From Acidobacteriota bacterium (GTDB lineage: Bacteria; Acidobacteriota; UBA6911; RPQK01; DATIPO01): a stretch of 5,485 bases of DNA. Shown one piece after another: positions 1 to 4,990 of the stretch (positions within the stretch are counted from its first letter, which is position 1; each line of letters begins with the position of its first letter). The stretch is taken from contig JANQFM010000560.1 in assembly GCA_028277865.1 (NCBI GenBank), forward strand, positions 1 through 5,485, read 5' to 3'. The notes beneath the pieces were generated by a model, which did not search any database, was not told the origin of the DNA, and saw only the letters and a program-made list of their open reading frames with translations. A program made the translations under genes and the position numbers.

Positions 1-23
1 CTGGGGAGTGCAAGCGATCCGAA

Positions 24-44
24 GTCCAAGGTCCAAGGTCCAAG
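24..44. repeat. Short tandem heptamer array, 3 x GTCCAAG
   Basis: Three exact head-to-tail copies of the 7-bp unit GTCCAAG. A fourth copy breaks down after two bases. The array lies 14 bp from the larger CTGCCAA array and shares its period of 7 and its CCAA core (CCAA+GGT here, CCAA+CTG there), so the two may have a common origin. It is non-coding: it lies beyond the 3' end of the minus-strand permease gene and no credible gene covers it. Confidence 0.85.
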
Positions 45-58
45 GTGGTACCATCTTG

Positions 59-170
59 CTGCCAACTGCCAACTGCCAACTGCCAACTGCCAACTGCCAA
101 CTGCCAACTGCCTACTGCCAACTGCCAACTGCCAACTGCCAACTGCCAACTGCCAACTGCCAACTGCCTA
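59..170. repeat. Heptamer tandem array, 16 x CTGCCWA, arranged as two identical 56-bp blocks
   Basis: There are exactly 16 uninterrupted 7-bp units. Units 1-7 and 9-15 are CTGCCAA; units 8 (108-114) and 16 (164-170) are CTGCCTA. The array is therefore two identical 56-bp super-units (59-114 and 115-170), each seven canonical units plus one variant, which suggests a block duplication on top of single-unit slippage. On the minus strand the units read TTGGCAG and TAGGCAG. The TAG of the unit at 164-170 is the stop codon of the permease gene, so the array directly forms its 3' untranslated region. Because 7 is not a multiple of 3, every plus-strand frame reads the same cyclic peptide LPTANCQ without a stop; such open frames are artefacts. 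This is not CRISPR, because there are no spacers. Confidence 0.97.
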
Positions 171-2669
171 CTCATACCGAATCGCCGTCACCGGATCGAC
201 CCCGGCGGCACGGCGGGCCGGCCAGTACCCGGAAAGAAAGGCGAAAGCGGCCATCAGTAAGGCGGCACCCGACAGGATGGACGGATCCCCAGCTTGGACT
301 TCATAAAGCATCGACTCGGCCAGGCGTCCCAGGGCGTAGGCTGCGGGAAGGCCGAAAGCCAAGCCCAGCACCGTCATAGCCCCTGCCTCGCGCAGCACCA
401 GCCAGCGCATGCTGCGCGGCAGTGCCCCCAAAGCCAACCGGATTCCGATTTCGCGGCTGCGGCGGGCCACGCCGTAGGCCATCACTCCCGAAAGCCCAAT
501 GGCTGCTAGAACGGTCGCCAGGATAGCGAAGCTGCCCGAAAGCACCATCAGTATCCGTTCGGGTGTGTTTGTTTCGGCGATTTGGGCTTCGAACGTCTTG
601 AGGTCGTAGACGGGCAGGTTGGGATCCAGCTGCTGGACCTGCCTGCGAACCCGGTCGGCCAGCAATTGCGGGTCGCCGACGGTGCGTAAGTAAAGGGTGA
701 CCTTGCCCAGCCCGCTCAGCTGGGAGAGCGGCATGTAGACGAAGGGTTCAGGCTGGTCTCGGGCCGAGGAATACTTGCTGTCCTGCACCACTCCGACGAT
801 TTCGATGGTGAGGCGTTCGGGGCCGCCTTTGCCGAATCCGAAACGGCTGCCTACGGCGCTGCGGCCCCGAAAGTAAAGGTTGGCCATGGTCTGGTTGATG
901 ACAGCCACCCGAAGCCCCTCCGCAGTGTCCTGGTGATTGAAGCTGCGGCCCGCCAGCAGAGTCAAGCCCAAGGTGGAGAAGAAGCGGGGGCCGATCCAGT
1001 TCTTGCCTACGTAATCTCGCTCCTGGGGACCGAACTGATAGCCCTCGATGGTCACATTGGATTGGGAACCGACCTGGGCCATGACCGGAATCCGGGCGCT
1101 GCCGGAGGCCTGGACGCCCGGCAGCCCTGCAAGCGACTGAGCCAGCCTTTCGGCCAAGTCCAGCGTCTGAGCTGCCGTGTAGCCGTTCAACTCGGGGTCT
1201 ACCGAAAACTGCAGGACATGCTGGGGATTCAGTCCCAGGCTGGTGCGGGTGATGTTGTAAAAGCTGCGGGCCAGCAATCCGGCGGTCACCAACAGAGTCA
1301 TCGTGACGGCGATCTGCGACACCACCAACGCCTGGCGCAAGCGCATGCTCCGCTTTCCAGCGCTGCCAGGCATCCCTTTGAGCGAAGCCAGCAGATTTGG
1401 GCGGGTGGAGCGGATGGCTGGCAGCAGGCCGGACAGCACTGCAGCCATCAGGGCGATTGCCAGGCTGAATCCCAGCATGCGCCAGCTAAGTTGGGCAGAA
1501 AATCCTTGCAGGCCCATCCGGCTGGTCATTTCGGCAAAAAGGGCTTGGGAGGTCCACATGGCCAGCAGCAATCCGACCGCCGCTCCGGGAACGGCCAGCA
1601 CCAGGCTTTCGACCAGAAGCTGGCGCAGCAAGCGGATGCGGGAGCCTCCCAGGGCCAGCCGGACGGAGATCTCATGACGGCGCGAGACGCCCTGGGCGAT
1701 GAGCAGGTTGGCCACGTTGGTGCAAGCGATGAGCAGCACCAGGCCCACCATCCCGAAGACTGCCGCCAAAGGTGCGCTCACATCGTCTCCCAGCGGTCGT
1801 CCCGAGGAAGCTGAAAGAACTTGGATGGGCTTGGAGAGAAAACGGCGGCGAGTTTCATCGTCGGAGGGGCTGCCTGTCAGGCGGACCTGCTCCTGCAGCA
1901 CTGCTTGGTAAGGTGCAGTCAATGCTGTTGCGGCGGCTTGGCGGGAGACGCCCGGACGCAAGCGGCCCAGCACGGTCAGCCAGTAGTCCTGCCAGTCGTC
2001 CAGGCCATCCCAATTGGGAGTCATTCGGGCCTTCATGCGGACGGGAATGAAGACGTCGGTCAGGCGGCCTGTCTGAACTCCGGTGAAACCGGGTTGGGCG
2101 ACGCCGATTACGCTCATGAGGTGGCCGTTGATGAGGATGGTGCTGCCGACGATGGATGGATCGCCCTCGAAGCGCCGCTTCCAGTAGCCATGAGCCAGGA
2201 CGGCCAGCGGATGCCCGCCTGCAACCTCGTCGTCCTGGGGCGTGAAAAGGCGTCCGGCGGCAGGCTCGACCCGCAGCACCTGGAAGTAGTTGCCCGAAAC
2301 CAGTTCGCCCGCGGCGCGTTCGGCTAGGCCTTGCACCGAAACGCTCAAGGGGATGGCGAAGCGGGCCATCAGTTCAGCCGTCTGGCCACCGCGCTGCGCA
2401 AGGGCTCGGTAGACGGGATGCGAAAAGGAGGCTGCGTTATCGCCGTCGCTCATGATATTGCCCCACTGAGGGCCGGGCGAGCGCAGTGCGATGAGCCGAT
2501 CAGGATCCTCAACCGGTAAGGGGCGCAGCAGCAACTGGTCAGTGACGGAAAAGATGGCCGAATTGACCCCGATCCCCAGCGCCAGAGTCACGATTGCCAC
2601 GGCCGAAAAGCCTGGGTTTTTGACAAGCAATCGAACCGCAAAGCGAAAATCCTGACCCAGATGCTTCAT
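168..2669 (-). CDS. ADOP-type duplicated MacB/FtsX family permease
   Basis: An 833-residue inner-membrane protein of the MacB/FtsX permease superfamily in its duplicated form, about twice the length of a single MacB-type permease unit. Repeat 1: first membrane segment at about 21-42 (LALGIGVNSAIFSV), extracytoplasmic MacB_PCD-like domain to about 260, then an FtsX domain with membrane segments near 302-322, 355-375 and 398-420, including the signature NVANLLIA and the coupling-like RRHEISVRLALG. Repeat 2: membrane segment at about 448-468, second extracytoplasmic domain at about 470-700, second FtsX domain at about 705-828 with RRSREIGIRLALG, ending PARRAAGVDPVTAIRYE, the usual family C-terminus. 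The gene is therefore complete. The start at 2669 fits the family N-terminus and has GGAGGT six bases upstream; the open frame continues to 3131 without homology-like sequence. No ATP-binding protein, membrane-fusion protein or PadR-type regulator lies in the window, so it is an 'orphan'. Its substrate is unknown; export or mechanotransmission across the envelope is inferred from the superfamily. Confidence 0.93.
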   Translation of the reverse strand: MKHLGQDFRFAVRLLVKNPGFSAVAIVTLALGIGVNSAIFSVTDQLLLRPLPVEDPDRLIALRSPGPQWGNIMSDGDNAASFSHPVYRALAQRGGQTAELMARFAIPLSVSVQGLAERAAGELVSGNYFQVLRVEPAAGRLFTPQDDEVAGGHPLAVLAHGYWKRRFEGDPSIVGSTILINGHLMSVIGVAQPGFTGVQTGRLTDVFIPVRMKARMTPNWDGLDDWQDYWLTVLGRLRPGVSRQAAATALTAPYQAVLQEQVRLTGSPSDDETRRRFLSKPIQVLSASSGRPLGDDVSAPLAAVFGMVGLVLLIACTNVANLLIAQGVSRRHEISVRLALGGSRIRLLRQLLVESLVLAVPGAAVGLLLAMWTSQALFAEMTSRMGLQGFSAQLSWRMLGFSLAIALMAAVLSGLLPAIRSTRPNLLASLKGMPGSAGKRSMRLRQALVVSQIAVTMTLLVTAGLLARSFYNITRTSLGLNPQHVLQFSVDPELNGYTAAQTLDLAERLAQSLAGLPGVQASGSARIPVMAQVGSQSNVTIEGYQFGPQERDYVGKNWIGPRFFSTLGLTLLAGRSFNHQDTAEGLRVAVINQTMANLYFRGRSAVGSRFGFGKGGPERLTIEIVGVVQDSKYSSARDQPEPFVYMPLSQLSGLGKVTLYLRTVGDPQLLADRVRRQVQQLDPNLPVYDLKTFEAQIAETNTPERILMVLSGSFAILATVLAAIGLSGVMAYGVARRSREIGIRLALGALPRSMRWLVLREAGAMTVLGLAFGLPAAYALGRLAESMLYEVQAGDPSILSGAALLMAAFAFLSGYWPARRAAGVDPVTAIRYE

Positions 2670-2674
2670 CTGCA

Positions 2675-2680
2675 ACCTCC
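2675..2680 (-). promoter_or_regulatory. Ribosome binding site of the ADOP permease
   Basis: Read on the minus strand this is GGAGGT, followed by five bases (TGCAG) and ATG at 2669. It is the only strong Shine-Dalgarno sequence noticed near a candidate start in this frame, and it decides the start against the longer open frame reaching 3131. Confidence 0.8.
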
Positions 2681-2815
2681 AAAGATTGCTCCTCATCCTA
2701 TCAGAGCCTGGAGCACTCGATTTCCAAAGGGGAGGCCGCGAAGGGCACGAAGTGGGCTTCCTCTTCTGTTCATCCGACCTGCGATTGGAGGATCCCTTCC
2801 TGAGCGGCTTGGGCT

Positions 2816-2877
2816 GCCGCCGTGGTCTCGTTTGGCGGGGCGCTGTCGGAAGGCAGAGGATCCAGCCCCACGGCGGC
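2816..2877. repeat. 10-bp perfect inverted repeat with a 42-bp interior
   Basis: GCCGCCGTGG at 2816-2825 is the exact reverse complement of CCACGGCGGC at 2868-2877. The arms lie near the middle of the divergent intergenic region. They could be a pair of operator half-sites or the foot of a long stem, but a 10-bp GC-rich match can arise by chance in DNA of this composition. No function is assigned. Confidence 0.5.
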
Positions 2878-2999
2878 TCGGTAGGAACTCTGTACCTGCT
2901 CAAAACGCGGGCCAAATCCTCTCCATGCAGCACGCCTGTGAATCGCACGTGCCTAGTGCCACTTCCTGCGCGGATCTCCCTTTGGTACGCTTCTCGGCC

Positions 3000-3332
3000 A
3001 TGAAACTGCCGAGAGGAGGCAATGCCATTATTGATCACGAAAAGCTCACGGGGTATTGCTTGAGCCCGGAGCACCCTCGGGGCAAGCACAAGGCTCGCGT
3101 TTTCGGGACGGTTTTGGGCTTCAAGGCTCAAAATGCGGATGAGTTGCGAGCGGCCCTCTTGACTGCAGCTGCCAATAATGACGCTGTGCCTTCCACCTCA
3201 GATCAGTTTGGAGACCGCTATGTGATAGACTTCGAAATCAGCGGCCCCCGAGGGACGGGCACTGTAAGAAGCACATGGATCGTGCGGCGCGGAGAAAGCG
3301 CTCCTCGGCTGACAAGCTGCTACGTGAAGTGA
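3000..3332 (+). CDS. DUF6883 family protein, stand-alone (possible toxin-like domain)
   Basis: A complete 110-residue protein made of one DUF6883-like domain. The recognisable pattern is: EKLTGYCLSPEHPRGKHKARVF (14-35; key residues H25, R27, G28, K29, H30, K31, F35), LGF (39-41), a helix with NADELRAALL (45-54), DQFGDRYVIDFEISGPRGTG (68-87), then VRSTWIVRRG (89-98) and PRLTSCYV (102-109). From recollection of the family, the same domain also occurs at the C-termini of large secreted polymorphic toxins, so a nuclease-like role is possible, but no activity can be read from the sequence. The start at ATG 3000 matches the usual family N-terminus (MKLP...). It lacks a clear Shine-Dalgarno sequence, so translation may be weak or use another signal. 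No signal peptide or membrane segment is visible. The next gene begins 11 bp downstream and is almost certainly co-transcribed. Confidence 0.85.
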   Translation: MKLPRGGNAIIDHEKLTGYCLSPEHPRGKHKARVFGTVLGFKAQNADELRAALLTAAANNDAVPSTSDQFGDRYVIDFEISGPRGTGTVRSTWIVRRGESAPRLTSCYVK

Positions 3333-3343
3333 AAACGATCGCT

Positions 3344-3559
3344 ATGGATAGGAAACCTCGGTTACTGGACGTCGTTGCTCTTCTGGCTGATTTGCCGGAG
3401 CAGCGCCTGGTGCGTGGACAGGTTGGCACCGTGGTCGAACTCCTTGATGGCGCGTATGAAGTTGAGTTCTGCGACGACGAGGGAAGAACCTACGCTGAAC
3501 TCGCCCTGGAGCCTAACCAACTCCTTGTTTTGCACCACAAACCTGAGCGCGCTGCATAA
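3344..3559 (+). CDS. DUF4926 family small protein (candidate partner or antidote of the DUF6883 protein)
   Basis: A complete 71-residue protein matching the compact DUF4926 pattern: LLDVVALLADLPEQRLVRGQ (7-26), GTVVELL (28-34), YEVEFCDDEGRTYAELAL (38-55) and the terminal LLVLHHKP (60-67). The alternating hydrophobic strands around RGQVGTVVE and YEVEF suggest a small beta-barrel, SH3-like fold; this is inferred. The frame opens earlier (ATG at 3275), but those 23 residues would overlap the DUF6883 gene and lack the family pattern, so ATG 3344 is preferred. Only a poor ribosome binding site is seen (AAGTGA overlapping the DUF6883 stop), consistent with translational coupling. Its invariable-looking position directly behind a potential toxin-like gene suggests an antidote or regulator of it, which is not proven here. 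Confidence 0.85.
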   Translation: MDRKPRLLDVVALLADLPEQRLVRGQVGTVVELLDGAYEVEFCDDEGRTYAELALEPNQLLVLHHKPERAA

Positions 3560-3665
3560 GGATTTCGTCTCGTACGTAGCTGACCCTCTTGAGCACCTGC
3601 CGATCAAGTGCTGCCAAACCTCCTCAAGTCTCTGCTTCGGCGATCATCTCTTAACTGCTGCCGAG

Positions 3666-3811
3666 AGGGTGGCTCAAGCCGCCCTGGAAAGCCCGTTCAG
3701 AAACGGGCTGTAAATGAATCCCCCGGCTACTAAACCAGCCCTGAAGGACTGGCCTACTGACCCTCAGGGCTGAAGCCCTTCGGGAAATGCCGCTCAAGCG
3801 GCCTCCCGAAG
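3666..3811. repeat. Cluster of five adjacent tetraloop hairpins, REP-like palindromic element
   Basis: Five consecutive stem-loops with 4-base loops. H1, 3666-3685: 8-bp stem (one G-U), loop TCAA. H2, 3690-3709: perfect 8-bp AGCCCGTT/AACGGGCT, loop CAGA. H3, 3735-3752: CCAG-C-CC/GG-A-CTGG, one mismatch, loop TGAA. H4, 3766-3779: AGGGC/GCCCT, loop TGAA. H5, 3789-3802: GCCGC/GCGGC, loop TCAA, enclosed by a second perfect 7-bp stem CTTCGGG/CCCGAAG (3778-3784 with 3805-3811), which competes with an outer extension of H4. On the minus strand, GTAG (3754-3757) lies one base before H3 and a second GTAG (3727-3730) follows it, recalling the GTAG foot of enterobacterial REP sequences. This resembles a dispersed non-autonomous palindromic element. 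Only one copy lies in the window, so dispersal is not shown. Confidence 0.7.
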
Positions 3812-3827
3812 CAGAATCAGAATTCAA

Positions 3828-3865
3828 GTCACGGCCCCTATGTGTTGCACGATAGCGCCCGTGAC
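3828..3865. repeat. 38-nt imperfect hairpin upstream of rudS
   Basis: GTCACGG (3828-3834) pairs perfectly with CCGTGAC (3859-3865). Across a 3x3 internal loop (CCC/CGC), CTAT (3838-3841) pairs with ATAG (3852-3855). After a one-base bulge (G3851), GTG (3842-3844) pairs with CAC (3848-3850) around the loop TTG. In total 14 pairs are nested around a 3-base loop. Its pattern differs from the tetraloop cluster 17 bp upstream. It could be a 5' leader structure of rudS, an operator-like inverted repeat or an end of the palindromic element. There is no T-run after it on the plus strand. Confidence 0.6.
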
Positions 3866-3958
3866 TATCCAGAGACCGAGCCGATTCGGTAGACTGCTGG
3901 CGGCAGGGACACTGGATTGCTGAACGGCTAAAGAGGCACGAAGCCCTGTAAAACCCTG

Positions 3959-4954
3959 ATGGATCCGAAAGACACGCTGACACCCATTCCTGTCTGCCCC
4001 ACCATAGTGGTGAGCAAGTGCCTTGGCTTTGAGGCTTGCCGCTACAACGCAGAAAAGATCCCGAATCCTTTTTTGGAGAGCCTGGCGCCGCACGCCCATC
4101 TGCTGCCCGTTTGCCCGGAGGTCGAGATCGGCCTGGGCACCCCGCGGGATCCGATTCGCCTGGTGGGCGCCCCAAAGGGCAGTGTCCAATTGGTCCAGCC
4201 TTCCAGCGGTCGCGATCTGACCGGGCTGATGAATGATTTCAGCCGTTCCTTCCTGGGCTCGTTGGGCGAGGTGGACGGATTCGTGCTCAAGAGCGCCTCA
4301 CCGAGTTGCGCCGTGAAGGACTCCAAGCACTTTTCGAGCGCTGACGGCGGCCCCTCGCTGGGAAAGCGGCCCGGCCTTTTTGCTGAGCATGTACTTCAGA
4401 GATTTCCCGACCTGCCCGTTGAAGACGAGGGCCGGCTGAGGAATCTGCAGCTGCGGGAGCACTTTTTGATCCGTGTCTTTACGCTGGCGCGTTTCAAGAC
4501 CGTCTTGAAGCGGGGCGGCATGCGCAGCCTGGTGCATTTTCACAGCAGTCACAAACTGCTGCTGATGGCCTATAACCAGGTCCGCATGAGGGAAATGGGC
4601 CGGGTCGTGGCCAATGCCGATCGACTGCCGGCGAAAGAGGTTTTCATCCGCTATCAGAAGCTTCTTTGCCAGGCACTTGGCAAGATGCCCCGCAACGCTT
4701 CCAACGTCAACGTGCTCATGCATGGGCTCGGCTATGTGAGCGATCATCTGGACAGCAAGGAGAAGGCTCATTTCCTGGACATGCTGAGCCAGTTTACCCA
4801 GCGCCGAGTCCCATTGAGCACGCCTTTGGCCATTCTGCGCTCCTGGATCATCCGCTTCGAGGTGGACTACCTGCTGGGCCAGGTCTATTTCGAGCCGTTT
4901 CCGGCTCAGCTCTTTTCACTGCGCGACAGCGGCCGCGGCAGGGCGGTGACCTGA
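3959..4954 (+). CDS. rudS: RudS-type tRNA 4-thiouridine desulfidase (TudS/DUF523 - DUF1722 fusion)
   Basis: A 331-residue soluble fusion protein. The N-terminal TudS (DUF523) domain spans about 14-150: VVSKCLGFEACRYN (17-30), LLPVCPEVEIGLGTPRDPIR (48-67) and DGFVLKSASPSCAVKDS (106-122). Cysteines 21, 52 and 117 sit at the conserved positions that in TudS proteins hold a [4Fe-4S] cluster; C27 is an extra cysteine typical of the fused form. The C-terminal DUF1722 (YbgA-like) domain spans about 165-320: LVHFHSSHKLLLMAYNQ (191-207), MGRVVAN (213-219), NVLMHGLGYVSDHL (251-264), EKAHFL (268-273), VPLSTP (284-289) and YLLGQVYFEPFP (304-315). Enzymes of this architecture remove sulfur from 4-thiouridine in tRNA; TudS is catalytic and DUF1722 aids tRNA binding. 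ATG 3959 is the start because an in-frame TAA lies at 3929-3931 and the family motif begins soon after; the Shine-Dalgarno sequence is poor. The SDR gene follows after 36 bp. The assignment rests on domain architecture, not on measured activity. Confidence 0.9.
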   Translation: MDPKDTLTPIPVCPTIVVSKCLGFEACRYNAEKIPNPFLESLAPHAHLLPVCPEVEIGLGTPRDPIRLVGAPKGSVQLVQPSSGRDLTGLMNDFSRSFLGSLGEVDGFVLKSASPSCAVKDSKHFSSADGGPSLGKRPGLFAEHVLQRFPDLPVEDEGRLRNLQLREHFLIRVFTLARFKTVLKRGGMRSLVHFHSSHKLLLMAYNQVRMREMGRVVANADRLPAKEVFIRYQKLLCQALGKMPRNASNVNVLMHGLGYVSDHLDSKEKAHFLDMLSQFTQRRVPLSTPLAILRSWIIRFEVDYLLGQVYFEPFPAQLFSLRDSGRGRAVT

Positions 4955-4980
4955 ATCTGAGCCCGGGGCGAGGAGCATTC

Positions 4981-4986
4981 GGAGGG
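4981..4986 (+). promoter_or_regulatory. Ribosome binding site of the SDR gene
   Basis: GGAGGG lies four bases before ATG 4991, inside the 36-bp gap after rudS. It is much stronger than the site before rudS, so the downstream gene of the pair may be translated more efficiently. It also fixes the SDR start. Confidence 0.8.
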
Positions 4987-4990
4987 TGGC

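Larger units (their letters stand above)
2670..2999. other. Divergent intergenic region between the permease and the DUF6883 gene
   Basis: These 330 bp separate two divergently transcribed genes and should hold both promoters. Open frames cross it on both strands, but their translations are rich in Arg, Pro and Ser, show no domain-like pattern and run into well-supported gene starts, so I treat them as non-coding. Visible elements are the permease ribosome binding site (2675-2680), a 10-bp inverted repeat (2816-2825 and 2868-2877) and a perfect 8-bp palindrome GCACGTGC at 2945-2952, about 48 bp before the DUF6883 start. No convincing sigma-70 promoter was found upstream of DUF6883. On the minus strand, TTGGAA (2722-2727) and TGATAG (2698-2703), 18 bp apart, form at best a weak promoter for the permease. 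Confidence 0.6.
3560..3958. other. Gene-free intergenic region rich in inverted repeats
   Basis: About 400 bp between the DUF4926 stop and the rudS start. Open frames crossing it on either strand have no domain-like content. The first 100 bp (3560-3665) show only a weak 5-bp stem (AGCAC ... GTGCT near 3592-3612) and no tRNA-like fold. Next come the five-hairpin cluster (3666-3811) and the separate imperfect hairpin (3828-3865). The last 90 bp before rudS contain a small 5-bp stem (ACCGA 3875-3879 with TCGGT 3886-3890) and a direct repeat of CCCTG just before the start codon. No hairpin on the plus strand is followed by a T-run, so an intrinsic terminator for the DUF6883/DUF4926 unit is not evident. 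Confidence 0.7.

Noticed and set aside
59..170. CRISPR-like array
   Set aside because: The 7-bp units run head to tail with no spacers and there are no cas genes; it is a simple tandem repeat.
8..379. Plus-strand proteins with repeated LPTANCQ peptide
   Set aside because: The peptide is a by-product of the heptamer having no stops in any frame. The downstream parts are antisense to the permease C-terminus, and no ribosome binding site supports them.
933..1814. 293-codon plus-strand open frame
   Set aside because: It is fully antisense to the permease, rich in Gln, Ala, Gly and His as expected for a shadow frame in GC-rich DNA, and has no domain pattern.
2698..2727. Sigma-70 promoter for the permease (TTGGAA - 18 bp - TGATAG)
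   Set aside because: The position is plausible but the -10 element is poor, and host promoter preferences are unknown, so it is not listed as a feature.
2661..2999. N-terminal extension of the DUF6883 protein
   Set aside because: The upstream in-frame sequence covers the permease start and its ribosome binding site, has non-coding-like composition, and the family pattern begins at ATG 3000.
2670..3131. N-terminal extension of the permease to ATG at 3131
   Set aside because: The added 154 residues are Arg/Pro/Ser-rich, run antisense to the DUF6883 gene and lack family similarity, while ATG 2669 has a strong ribosome binding site and the family N-terminus.
3690..3715. Intrinsic terminator at the perfect 8-bp hairpin H2
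   Set aside because: The stem is strong but no T-run follows on the plus strand, and only TTT follows on the minus strand; it fits better as part of the hairpin cluster.
3828..3958. Known riboswitch class upstream of rudS
   Set aside because: I looked for cobalamin-type conserved boxes and other familiar cores and saw none; only the hairpin itself is supported.
3651..4175. 174-codon minus-strand open frame
   Set aside because: It spans the hairpin cluster and the start of rudS, is low in domain-like content and opposes a well-supported gene.
4298..4771. 157-codon minus-strand open frame inside rudS
   Set aside because: It is antisense to the most conserved part of rudS; the plus-strand reading carries the TudS and DUF1722 motifs.
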